A DNA stretch of 16,984 bases from contig JAPOLP010000025.1 of the NCBI GenBank assembly GCA_029977045.1, positions 1 to 16,984 on the forward strand, in the 5' to 3' direction. Position numbers and translations under genes: made by a program. Shown here one piece after another: positions 6,696 to 13,886 of this stretch. Within the stretch, counting starts at the first letter, position 1, and every line of letters starts with the position of its first letter. The stretch comes from Planctomycetota bacterium. GTDB taxonomy: Bacteria; Planctomycetota; Planctomycetia; Planctomycetales; Planctomycetaceae. Below the pieces are notes generated by a model, which searched no databases, was not told the origin of the DNA, and saw only the letters and a list, made by a program, of their open reading frames with translations.

Positions 6696-8114
6696 ATGAC
6701 TGCGCAGACGACGAACGGGCAAAACGGATCGACGGGCGGAGCAGGGCATCACACGTTGTATATGGTTGGAGCCATCGTGCTGGCGTTTTTGGTTGCCTGG
6801 TTGTTTCCGCACTTTGCGGCGTCGCTCGAGATGGGCGGAGAAATATTTCTGCGGCTGCTGACGATGGTTGTCGTGCCTCTGGTCATGGCCAGTGTGATGA
6901 GCGGGATTCTGGGACTCGGCGATGTTCGCAAGCTGGGACGGCCAGGAGCGGCTGCCGTCGGGTACTACCTGTCGACCACAATTCTGGCAGTCGTCGTCGG
7001 CGTCATCATGGTCAACCTGATTCGACCAGGTGTTGGCTTCGAGCCTCCGCAGCACGAGCAGGCTGCCGTCGAAGTGGCGGACGGGGCGCTGGTTCTTGAC
7101 GGAGAGATGCGGGACAGCTCGGCCAATCCTCGGCAGAGTGATCCGCGGGACTGGGTCGAAGTAACGATCGACGGGGAGCCGTACTTCCTGCCGGCTTACG
7201 AGGGCGTAAAGACCGAGCCGGACATTGGCACGATCTTTCAGGGCCTCGTGCTGATGCTGTTTTCGGACAACCTGCTGCACTCGATGGTTGACATGCAGCT
7301 TCTGCCTTTGATTGTTTTCAGCATCATCTTCGCCGGGATGCTGACCACGATGGGCGAGAGGGGCAAGACGCTGACGACGCTGCTGGTGTCGATCAATGAG
7401 GCTCTGCTGAGCTTCGTGATGCTGCTGATGAGGTTCGCGCCGCTGGGCATTTTCTGTCTGGTGACGTCGCGGTTTGGCGAGGCGTTCGCGGCAGGCGAGT
7501 TTGTCACGCAGCTCAAACAATTGAGCTGGTATGTGGCCACGGTTCTCGGCGGTCTTGGAATCCACTTCTTTCTGGTACTGCCGGGGCTGCTGTGGTTCTT
7601 CACGAAACGCAATCCGTACCAGTTCATTCGCCAGATGTCGGATGCTCTGCTGACGGCATTCTCGACGGCGAGTTCGTCGGCCACGCTGCCGGTGACGATG
7701 GAATGTGCCGAGGCGAAGGCAGGAGTCTCGAAACAGTCCACCGAGTTCGTGCTGCCGCTTGGCGCGACGATCAACATGGACGGCACGGCTCTCTACGAGG
7801 CTGCCGCGGCGATCTTCATCGCACAGATTTACGCGGGTGTGAATCCTGACTTTGAGTTTGGGCTGGTACAGCAGGTCGTAATCGCCGTCACGGCAACGCT
7901 GGCGGCAATCGGTGCTGCGGGGATTCCGGAAGCTGGCCTCGTGACGATGTTAATCGTGCTTAACGCCGTTGGGCTTCCGATCGAGTATCTTCCGCTGATC
8001 CTGCCGGTCGACTGGTTCCTTGATCGCTTCCGCACGGCGACCAACGCGTTTGGAGATTCGGTTGGATCCGCCATTGTGGATCGGACCTTTCCTGTTCCGA
8101 CAGCTGCGGCGTGA
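6696..8114 (+). CDS. Dicarboxylate/acidic amino acid:cation symporter (DAACS/SDF family)
   Basis: A 472-residue secondary transporter of the GltPh/DctA/GltP fold, taking up acidic amino acids or C4-dicarboxylates with Na+ or H+ across the inner membrane. Key elements are in order: serine-rich hairpin-1 tip SSSATLP (326-332), the TM7 motif GATINMDGT (356-364), the hairpin-2 segment AAIGAAGIPEAG (403-414), and TM8 with Asp443, Arg446, Asn450 and Asp454 in DRFRTATNAFGD. Keeping an Arg at the position of GltPh Arg397 favours an anionic side-chain substrate. The loop after the third helix (about 112-175) is unusually long and polar, with two acidic patches. The ATG at 6696 is chosen over an upstream in-frame start at 6603 because GGAGAGG (6686-6692) precedes it and the N-terminus then matches the family. 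The exact substrate is not known. Confidence 0.93.
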   Translation: MTAQTTNGQNGSTGGAGHHTLYMVGAIVLAFLVAWLFPHFAASLEMGGEIFLRLLTMVVVPLVMASVMSGILGLGDVRKLGRPGAAAVGYYLSTTILAVVVGVIMVNLIRPGVGFEPPQHEQAAVEVADGALVLDGEMRDSSANPRQSDPRDWVEVTIDGEPYFLPAYEGVKTEPDIGTIFQGLVLMLFSDNLLHSMVDMQLLPLIVFSIIFAGMLTTMGERGKTLTTLLVSINEALLSFVMLLMRFAPLGIFCLVTSRFGEAFAAGEFVTQLKQLSWYVATVLGGLGIHFFLVLPGLLWFFTKRNPYQFIRQMSDALLTAFSTASSSATLPVTMECAEAKAGVSKQSTEFVLPLGATINMDGTALYEAAAAIFIAQIYAGVNPDFEFGLVQQVVIAVTATLAAIGAAGIPEAGLVTMLIVLNAVGLPIEYLPLILPVDWFLDRFRTATNAFGDSVGSAIVDRTFPVPTAAA

Positions 8115-8183
8115 CCGAGGGGCGTCGCCCTCGCAGCCTTCACATCCGATGGTAGGGCACAAGAAGGGTCAGGCTGACAGACA

Positions 8184-9071
8184 GTGGATTTCAATTCCCC
8201 TAACCAGTTGCCGTACTTCCCGTTCGATGGCCGAGAGTTTCGGTTGGAGATGGGACTTGCGCCGCTGGCGATTGAGAACTGGATCGAGTTCGACGGCGAG
8301 GCGGGCTCGCAGTTGCGGCAACGAGCGGAGTTGCTGCGGACTGATCGCGATCAGGTGCTGCAGTACCTCGACGAGGCGGAGGCCGCATGTCTGCAACTGA
8401 ATCGCGTTCTTCGCAAGCACCTTATCCAGTTTCTTCCGGGCGAAGTCAGCGGCAGGGTGGATGAGATTCGTGTGCGGGAAGCGGGCGTAGTGCTTGCCGA
8501 GCCGCAGACGGGGCTCGAAGCGCTCGAGCAACTGGCTCATCTTGCTCAGGAAGACTTCTGCGTTCTGTCTTCTGGCGACCAGCTGCGATTGATCGCGGGG
8601 CTCGTCTGTTTTCCGTCTCACTGGCGACTAGCCGAGAAGATCGGTCAGACGTCGGACGAGATTCACTCGGCTGTTCCTGGCTTTCAACAGCGACTGTCTG
8701 TGCCGACGAACGCCGTATTGGAGAAGCTGCTGCCCGAGCGGCCTGTCTGGCGAATCAACTGGACGATTCACGATTCCGACACGCTGCACACGCCGGGGCC
8801 GAAGTCGTTTCCGGAAGGGCTTGATGCAAACGGAGTGCTGGAGTCGACGTGGTTGCGGATTGAGCGACAGACGCTGCGACGGCTTCCGGAGACCGGGGCG
8901 GTTGTCTTCACGATACGGACCTACCAGCAGCGGATGGCCGACGTTGTCCGCAACCCACTGCGGCGCGAGCGGCTTGCTATCGCCCTGAAGTCGATGCCTG
9001 AGGAGACGGCCATGTACAAGGGACTGCAGGCAATCTTGCCGCTGCTGATTGAAGCTCTCAAGCACCGGTGA
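8184..9071 (+). CDS. DUF3445 / heme-dependent oxidative N-demethylase-like protein
   Basis: A 295-residue soluble protein matching the DUF3445 family, whose characterised member is the alpha subunit of a heme-dependent oxidative N-demethylase (dimethylamine oxidation). Family hallmarks: YFPFDG and LEMGLAPL near the N-terminus (11-28), LAQEDFCVL (120-128), the very typical AGLVCFPSHWRLAEKIG (138-154), HSAVPGF (161-167), RPVWRINW (186-193), and LRIERQTLRRLPETGAVVFTIRTY (224-247). Translation must start at GTG 8184 or at a later codon, because the frame closes upstream at the symporter stop and has no earlier start; an ATG at 8250 would remove the N-terminal motif. It lies 69 bases after the symporter on the same strand, with only a 6-bp hairpin (8116-8133) between. 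The substrate is unknown, and the partner reductase subunits are not in the window. Confidence 0.88.
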   Translation: MDFNSPNQLPYFPFDGREFRLEMGLAPLAIENWIEFDGEAGSQLRQRAELLRTDRDQVLQYLDEAEAACLQLNRVLRKHLIQFLPGEVSGRVDEIRVREAGVVLAEPQTGLEALEQLAHLAQEDFCVLSSGDQLRLIAGLVCFPSHWRLAEKIGQTSDEIHSAVPGFQQRLSVPTNAVLEKLLPERPVWRINWTIHDSDTLHTPGPKSFPEGLDANGVLESTWLRIERQTLRRLPETGAVVFTIRTYQQRMADVVRNPLRRERLAIALKSMPEETAMYKGLQAILPLLIEALKHR

Positions 9072-9099
9072 GGCGGCGATTTCATTGACAGCGCATGAA

Positions 9100-9138
9100 A
9101 AACCCGCCGGACGACCTACGCAGTCGCACGACGGGTTT
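9100..9138. terminator. Hairpin followed by T5 on the minus strand (possible bidirectional terminator)
   Basis: Arms AAACCCG (9100-9106) and CGGGTTT (9132-9138) pair perfectly, with two further pairs (9108-9109 with 9129-9130) after one mismatch. Read on the minus strand, the stem ends in GGGTTTTT, a good intrinsic-terminator tail. On the plus strand it lies 28 bases after the DUF3445 stop, but its T residues are all within the stem. Confidence 0.55.
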
Positions 9139-9187
9139 AACCAAATGGTCTCACGACGATGAAACCATATTTCCATCAAAGAAACAA

Positions 9188-9216
9188 CCCGCCGCCGTGG
9201 CAAGTACGGCGGCGGG
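9188..9216 (-). terminator. Perfect 11-bp GC-rich hairpin with T-rich tail on the minus strand
   Basis: Arms 9188-9198 (CCCGCCGCCGT) and 9206-9216 are perfectly complementary around a 7-base loop. On the minus strand the stem is followed by TTGTTTCTTT, as expected of an intrinsic terminator for the transcript coming from the cluster at 9456-16102. The plus strand has no T-run after it. Confidence 0.7.
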
Positions 9217-9455
9217 CAGGAGACCGAACAGTTTCCCGTTCGGCGAGCGGAAGTCGCCTCTTCCAGTGTGGCGCCGGACATGAGGCTTTCTCGCACACAA
9301 GGAAGTTAACAGCAATCGCACCTCGATTTGAAGCGCGGAGCTTGTCTCTGGGGAAATTTACGAAACCTGCGGGATTGGTCGTCGAGCGACTCTGATGTCA
9401 GTCTACGTCTGATTCGTGACGTCCGGGTGGTTCAAGAATGAGGTTCATCCGTGTG

Positions 9456-9587
9456 TCAGAGAAGAAGCAGGCCGCCCACTGCGGTGAGCATTGTCAGCCA
9501 CGCGATCAGAAGAATTCGTGAGGATCGTTGGCGGCGCCGGACTTCATGGACAGCGGACTGATAGGCGGAGACTTCGTCGAGTGTCAT
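9456..9587 (-). CDS. Putative 43-residue membrane peptide
   Basis: The product has a polar, basic first half (MTLDEVSAYQSAVHEVRRRQRSS) and a hydrophobic C-terminal helix (about 25-43, ILLIAWLTMLTAVGGLLLL) that fits a tail-anchored or single-pass inner-membrane peptide. The frame is open further upstream (to 9728), but that extension resembles nothing and lacks a ribosome site, while GAGGT (9596-9600) stands eight bases before the ATG at 9587. It is 168 bases downstream of the xylonate dehydratase gene on the same strand and could be last in that transcript. No function is recognised; its small size leaves real doubt that it is translated. Confidence 0.45.
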   Translation of the reverse strand: MTLDEVSAYQSAVHEVRRRQRSSRILLIAWLTMLTAVGGLLLL

Positions 9588-9755
9588 GGCGGGATACCTC
9601 GCAGGTGGCAGGCAGTGGGTGGGACGAAAAGGCAGGACCGACAGATACGCCACACAATCTCGGGACGTTGGACGGTTTGCCTTTTCGACACCTGCGGGGG
9701 TGATCGGGTTCCCCTGAAGCTGGGTCACCTTCGGAGATGAACTCGACGGACGCGG

Positions 9756-11714
9756 TTACTTGCCGCCGGACAGTGCCTGCTCGATCGCGTCGACATCGTA
9801 GATGCAGCCGCCCCAGGTGCCGCCGCCGAACTTCTGCAGCAGCGCCCACAAGCGGGTGTCGTCCGGCAGGTCAGGATCGGCGGCCAGTGCAACTTCTGGC
9901 GAGCGTTCGGCGAGGATGGTGGCGCCTTCTTCCGGAGAGAACTCACGCTCGCCGTCACCGATCAGGTTGATGCTGCCGTCGAGCGTGTTGCGGTCAACTT
10001 CGATCCGGATCACGTCTCCGTTGCGAACCTTGCCGATCGGGCCGTCCGCGAGAGCTTCCGGGCCGACGTGCCCGATGCAGGCTCCGGTTGAAACGCCAGA
10101 GAAGCGGGCATCGGTGATGATCGCGACGTGCTTGCCGAAGTCGAGATACTTCAACGCCGATGTGAGCTGGTACGTCTCTTCCATGCCAGCGCCGAGCGGG
10201 CCGCGGCAGATCAGGACAATGATGTCGCCGGTTCTGATCTGGCCAGCCTTGATCGCGGCGATGGCGTCGCGCTCGGCTGTGAAGACGCGTGCCGGGCCGG
10301 TCTTGCGGTACACGCCGTCGTCGTCGACGACTGTCGGGTCGATCGCCGTCGCCTTGATGACTGATCCTTCCGGTGCGATGTTGCCGACCGGGAAGCAGAC
10401 GGTGCTGGTCAGGCCGCGTTCTTTTGCCAGATCGCGCGACATGATGACGTTGTCGGGATTGACCTTGTCACGATTCCGCAGTTCGTCACGGAGCCGCTCG
10501 CGACGTTCCGAAGTCTCCCACCATGCGAGGACGTCGCCGAGAGGTGCTCCGGTGACCGTTGTCGCGTTGAGCTTCAGCAGGCCGAGCGTTCTCAAATGCA
10601 GCATGACTTCGGGCACGCCACCAGCGAGGAACATCTGCACGGTCGGATGTCCGACGGGACCGTTCGGCAGGACGTCGACCAGTCGCGGCACCTGGCGGTT
10701 GATGCGAGCCCAGTCGTCGACCGTCGGACGGCGCAGGCCAGCAGCAAAGGCGACCGCTGGAATGTGCAGCAGCAGGTTTGTCGAACCGCCCACCGCCGCG
10801 TGAACGACCATCGCGTTGTGCAGAGCGTCGTCGGTCAGAATGTCTCGCGTCGTCAGACCGGCAGCCTGCAGTGCGACGATGGCTTTTGCTGACCGCTTTG
10901 CCATATCGAGCCAGATCGGCTGGCCGGACGGAGCCAGAGCGCTGTGTGGCAGCGTCAGCCCGAGAGCTTCGGCAACCACCTGCGCAGTCGCGGCAGTCCC
11001 TAGAAACTGACAGCCGCCGCCCGCCGAGCCGCAGGCCTTGCAGCCTTGTTCGGCGGCGTATTCGAGTGTGATCTCTTTGTGCGCGAAGCGGGCGCCGATC
11101 GACTGGACCTTGCCGGCGTCTTCGGCGTCTCGCGTTGGCAGAGTCGCCCCGCCGGGCACGATCACGCAGGGCAGGTCGTGCTGCGCGGCGAGGGCCATCG
11201 TCATGGCAGGCAGACCCTTGTCGCACGTAGCGACACCGATCACTCCCTTCCGTAACGGCAGAGAACGGATCAGTCGCTTGAGGACGATCGCGGCATCGTT
11301 GCGATACGCGAGACTATCCATCATCGCCGTCGTCCCCTGCGACCGACCGTCGCACGGGTCACTGCAGTACGCCGCAAATGGCAGACGCTGCTGCTGGACG
11401 AGTTCCTCGGCGGCGGCTCGCATCAGCAGGCCGACTTCCCAGTGGCCGGTGTGATAGCCGAGCGCGACCGGCCGGCCGTCTTCGCCGCGAATACCGCCCT
11501 GCGTGCTGAGAATCAGCACCTGATCCCACAGCAGTTGCTGCGGATCCCAGCCCATGCCGGCGCTCTGCGTCAGGCCGAAGAGGTCGCCGCTGGGCGCGTG
11601 CCGCAGCAGCTCCTCGGTCAACGGCAGCGATCCCGCCGGGCCTTCGGACGATGTGACGACGTCAAACAGAGCCGACTCGCCCGAGTCGACCAGTTCACGA
11701 AACTCGATGCTCAT
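9756..11714 (-). CDS. yjhG: YjhG/YagF-type D-xylonate dehydratase (IlvD/Edd family)
   Basis: Dehydrates a sugar acid, in the best-known members D-xylonate, to its 2-keto-3-deoxy acid; a cytoplasmic Fe-S, Mg-dependent enzyme. At 652 residues it has the length of E. coli YjhG and YagF, not of IlvD or Edd (about 600-615), and reads like them nearly end to end: LPLTEELLRHAPSGDLFG, GIRGEDGRPVALGYHTGHWE, SDPCDGRSQG, ATCDKGLPAM, GGGCQFLGTA, KGLTSTVCFPVGNIAPEGSV, MEETYQLTSALK, ITDARFSGVSTGACIGHV and a terminal GGGTWGGCIYD. Probable cluster ligands are Cys121, Cys164 and Cys235. The ATG at 11714 gives the family N-terminus (IEFRELVDSGESALFDVV) although its ribosome site is weak. It starts 17 bases after the small membrane protein gene. 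The exact sugar acid (xylonate, arabinonate or another) is not fixed by sequence. Confidence 0.92.
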   Translation of the reverse strand: MSIEFRELVDSGESALFDVVTSSEGPAGSLPLTEELLRHAPSGDLFGLTQSAGMGWDPQQLLWDQVLILSTQGGIRGEDGRPVALGYHTGHWEVGLLMRAAAEELVQQQRLPFAAYCSDPCDGRSQGTTAMMDSLAYRNDAAIVLKRLIRSLPLRKGVIGVATCDKGLPAMTMALAAQHDLPCVIVPGGATLPTRDAEDAGKVQSIGARFAHKEITLEYAAEQGCKACGSAGGGCQFLGTAATAQVVAEALGLTLPHSALAPSGQPIWLDMAKRSAKAIVALQAAGLTTRDILTDDALHNAMVVHAAVGGSTNLLLHIPAVAFAAGLRRPTVDDWARINRQVPRLVDVLPNGPVGHPTVQMFLAGGVPEVMLHLRTLGLLKLNATTVTGAPLGDVLAWWETSERRERLRDELRNRDKVNPDNVIMSRDLAKERGLTSTVCFPVGNIAPEGSVIKATAIDPTVVDDDGVYRKTGPARVFTAERDAIAAIKAGQIRTGDIIVLICRGPLGAGMEETYQLTSALKYLDFGKHVAIITDARFSGVSTGACIGHVGPEALADGPIGKVRNGDVIRIEVDRNTLDGSINLIGDGEREFSPEEGATILAERSPEVALAADPDLPDDTRLWALLQKFGGGTWGGCIYDVDAIEQALSGGK

Positions 11715-11731
11715 TGGGCGAGTGCCTTGGT

Positions 11732-11986
11732 TCAGGAGTTTTGATTCTGATTGTTGTTTTCGTCGTCGTCGGAGATCCGGTAGCGGTCGAGCTTCCAGCC
11801 CCAGAGGTAGTACTGAAACGTGCCGATCGCCGCGAAGACCGCGATAGTGAGCAGGACATACTGAATCGCGGCCGGCAGGACCATGACCGCGATCGCAGCA
11901 AGTCCGCCTCCGACAAACAGCAGCCCGGCGAGGGCGCCGAATGTTGCGACGTTTCGTTTCTGTTGTTCGCTGGGCTCGCGGGACAT
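11732..11986 (-). CDS. Small two-helix membrane protein, unknown function
   Basis: An 84-residue product with a polar N-terminus (MSREPSEQQKR), two hydrophobic segments (about 13-38, rich in Gly/Ala, and about 40-62) and an Asp/Asn/Gln-rich tail (DDDENNNQNQNS) that would be exposed at the membrane surface. I do not recognise a named family. The frame is open to 12088, which would overlap the SRPBCC gene and add 34 unlikely residues, so the ATG at 11986 is preferred; no clear Shine-Dalgarno is seen. Spacing is tight on both sides: 34 bases after the SRPBCC stop and 17 before the xylonate dehydratase start, which supports co-transcription. Confidence 0.7.
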   Translation of the reverse strand: MSREPSEQQKRNVATFGALAGLLFVGGGLAAIAVMVLPAAIQYVLLTIAVFAAIGTFQYYLWGWKLDRYRISDDDENNNQNQNS

Positions 11987-12020
11987 TCGAGGATGCTGCT
12001 GCGTGAGGTGGTAGATGAGA

Positions 12021-12473
12021 TCAGGCGGTGCCGAGAAGCTTCTCAAGCTGCAGGTGCCGGTACTCGAAACCGTCTTCCAGATTCTCACGAATCTTCGCGG
12101 CGTTCATGAGCAGTCCGGCGATGCCGCCTGGTGGCAGAAACTCGATCCGATCGATCGCGATGACGGTGCCGTCGGCGGCCTGCTCGAAATGGTGCTCGTG
12201 AACCCAGTGCTTGAACGGCCCGTCGACCTGCTTCTCACTGAAGAACGTCGGATCGTCGAAGTGCGTGACCTCGTGAGCGATCTCCTTGATCAGCCCCATC
12301 GCCTGGACCTGAAAGACGACTCTCGTGCCGAGCGCGTAACGGTCGGGCGCGTCCTTGAACGCAAGCTGGACCTCAGGCGGCGTCAACTGCAGGATGCCCT
12401 CCGGCGTAGCCGCGAGGTTGAACACGTCGTCGATCGAGCAGGAGAGTTCGATCCGGGTTTCAAAGAGTTCCAT
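12021..12473 (-). CDS. SRPBCC (START/Bet v1-like) ligand-binding family protein
   Basis: A 150-residue soluble protein with the SRPBCC pattern: opening strand MELFETRIELSCSIDDVFNLAATPEGILQLTPPEV (1-35), a middle of amphipathic strands (GTRVVFQVQAMG, DGPFKHWVHEHHFEQAADGTVIAIDRIEF) and a long C-terminal helix (about 122-148, MNAAKIRENLEDGFEYRHLQLEKLL). The fold makes a hydrophobic cavity for a small ligand. Members of this subgroup (COG4276-like) have no assigned reaction. It lies inside the sugar-oxidation gene run, 34 bases before the two-helix membrane protein, but nothing in it points to sugar chemistry. The start ATG at 12473 matches the family. Confidence 0.85.
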   Translation of the reverse strand: MELFETRIELSCSIDDVFNLAATPEGILQLTPPEVQLAFKDAPDRYALGTRVVFQVQAMGLIKEIAHEVTHFDDPTFFSEKQVDGPFKHWVHEHHFEQAADGTVIAIDRIEFLPPGGIAGLLMNAAKIRENLEDGFEYRHLQLEKLLGTA

Positions 12474-12508
12474 CGTTAACCCGTGGTTTCAGCAATGGGC
12501 AGACTGAT

Positions 12509-12619
12509 TGCAGCGCAAAGCCGCTGAGCCGCAAAGGGACGCAGAGAACTCAACAGGAAAGAAGCAAACGTGCCTGGTGCTCTTTGCGTTTCTCCGAGCC
12601 TTAGCGTCTTTGCGCTGCA
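12509..12619. repeat. Imperfect inverted-repeat element (about 111 bases)
   Basis: Bases 12509-12546 and 12582-12619 are reverse complements at about three quarters of positions, with the outermost 12 bases (TGCAGCGCAAAG and its complement) perfect. The arms are built around GCAAAG/CTTTGC words and enclose about 35 unrelated bases. It fills most of the gap between the PQQ dehydrogenase stop and the SRPBCC start. GCAAAG-rich palindromes of this kind resemble dispersed, non-coding MITE-like repeats; that reading is inference. Confidence 0.65.
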
Positions 12620-12634
12620 GACCGAATCCGGTGA

Positions 12635-13837
12635 TTACTCGCCAGCGACGAGCTTGTAGATCGCACCGGCGGGGGTGGTGTAGTACAGCTCGCCGTTCTG
12701 GTCTTCGCCGAAGCTCATGACCGGCAGGCCGAAGCCGCCGACGCTGCGGTTTTCAGAGACTCGCTTCGATTCCCAGTCGTACTTCAGTGCCCACAGGCCG
12801 CCACTGACATAGTCAGCGTAGACGTAGTAGCCGCCGAGTTTCGGGATAGCCGAGCCGCGGTAAACGTGGCCGCCGGTGATTGACTTGCCGACCTGACCGC
12901 CGACGACTCCGCCCTGAACGGCTTCGTGCGGGTACTCCCAGATCGGGTCAATCAGTTCCGGACGAGGATCAGAACCGTTTTCGTACTTGTGCTTCGCCTC
13001 GCGAAGATTCCAGCCGTAGTTGCCGCCCTTCGTGACGATGTTGATCTCTTCCCACAGTTTCTGGCCGACGTCCGCGACCCAGAAGTGGCCGGTCTTCCGA
13101 TCGAAGGACATCCGCCAGACGTTGCGGAGTCCGTACGCGTAGATCTCCGGCTTCGCGCCTTCCTTGCCGACGAACGGGTTGTCTTTCGGGACAGCGTAGG
13201 CCTTGCCCTGGTCGTGGTGATCGACGTCGATCCGCAGGATGCTGCCCAGCCACGTGCCGAGGTTCTGGCCGTTGCCTTGCGGGTCTCCGCCGTTGCCTCC
13301 ATCGCCCAGCCCGATGTAGAGATACCCATCCGGGCCGAAGCAGATCGTGCCGCCGTTGTGATTCCAGAACGGCTGCGGGATGCGAAGAATCTCCTGCTCG
13401 GACTTCGGATCGGCTTTGTTTGGGTCAGTCTTTGAAACCGTGAACCGAGAAATGACCGACGTCAGCGGAGCGGACTTCGTCGTGTAGTAAGCATAGAAGT
13501 GGCCGTTCTCTTTGTACTTCGGGTGGAACGCCAGACCGAGAAAGCCCTCTTCATTCTGCTTGTCGTTGTAGACAACCTGGTCCTTGATATCGAGAAACAC
13601 CTTCGAGTCTTCGGCTTCCTCGTCGTTCTCCAGAATGTGGATCTCGCCGTACTGCGACGCGACGAAGATGCGGTCGGAGCCGTCGTTCGCGTGCGTGATG
13701 ACGATCGGTCGTCCGATTTCGACTTCAGGAAAGACGCGACGGCTGGAAACGCCGATCGCGGAGGTGTCGACATCGTCAGCGGCCATTGTGGCCAGAGGGG
13801 CAGCCAGCACAGCCGCAAGAAACAGGCACAGCTTCAT
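12635..13837 (-). CDS. Secreted PQQ-dependent-type sugar dehydrogenase (GSDH family)
   Basis: A 400-residue six-bladed beta-propeller of the soluble glucose/aldose dehydrogenase family (PQQ sGDH/YliI type), which oxidises an aldose to its lactone outside the cytoplasm. A signal peptide is plain (1-19, MKLCLFLAAVLAAPLATMA, cleavage near MA-ADD). Core motifs: NEEGFLGLAFHP (95-106), FWNHNGG (157-163) with His160 at the expected catalytic position, GLGDGGNGGDPQGNGQNLGTWLGSILRIDV (176-205), YGLRNVWRMSFD (235-246) with the Arg-Asn pair expected to contact the cofactor, and GGNYGWNLRE. The frame runs upstream to 13969, but AAAGG (13845-13849) seven bases before ATG 13837 and the signal peptide fix the start. 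It begins 49 bases after the hydroxyacid dehydrogenase. PQQ use and sugar specificity are family-based; no pqq genes are seen. Confidence 0.9.
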   Translation of the reverse strand: MKLCLFLAAVLAAPLATMAADDVDTSAIGVSSRRVFPEVEIGRPIVITHANDGSDRIFVASQYGEIHILENDEEAEDSKVFLDIKDQVVYNDKQNEEGFLGLAFHPKYKENGHFYAYYTTKSAPLTSVISRFTVSKTDPNKADPKSEQEILRIPQPFWNHNGGTICFGPDGYLYIGLGDGGNGGDPQGNGQNLGTWLGSILRIDVDHHDQGKAYAVPKDNPFVGKEGAKPEIYAYGLRNVWRMSFDRKTGHFWVADVGQKLWEEINIVTKGGNYGWNLREAKHKYENGSDPRPELIDPIWEYPHEAVQGGVVGGQVGKSITGGHVYRGSAIPKLGGYYVYADYVSGGLWALKYDWESKRVSENRSVGGFGLPVMSFGEDQNGELYYTTPAGAIYKLVAGE

Positions 13838-13886
13838 GGTTGGACCTTTGTTGGGGTGAGAATCAGTTAGACGCAGGGCGGGAAGT

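Larger units (their letters stand above)
9072..9455. other. Gene-free, hairpin-rich intergenic region (384 bases)
   Basis: It lies between the convergent ends of the DUF3445 gene and the minus-strand sugar-oxidation cluster. The first 150 bases hold three hairpins (9100-9138, 9145-9168, 9188-9216). The rest (9217-9455) shows no gene and no clear repeat. No tRNA or known riboswitch pattern was recognised. Confidence 0.6.

Noticed and set aside
6537..7565. Minus-strand open frame (342 codons) opposite the symporter
   Set aside because: Its Gln/Arg/His-rich translation is a shadow of the symporter gene, whose motifs are certain.
8116..8133. Short hairpin (CGAGGG/CCCTCG) between the symporter and the DUF3445 gene as a terminator
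   Set aside because: It has only six base pairs and no T-run, too weak to claim that transcription ends there.
9756..11714. Calling this gene ilvD (dihydroxy-acid dehydratase) or edd
   Set aside because: Length and near end-to-end motif agreement with E. coli YjhG/YagF, plus the XylR/sugar context, favour a sugar-acid dehydratase over branched-chain amino acid synthesis.
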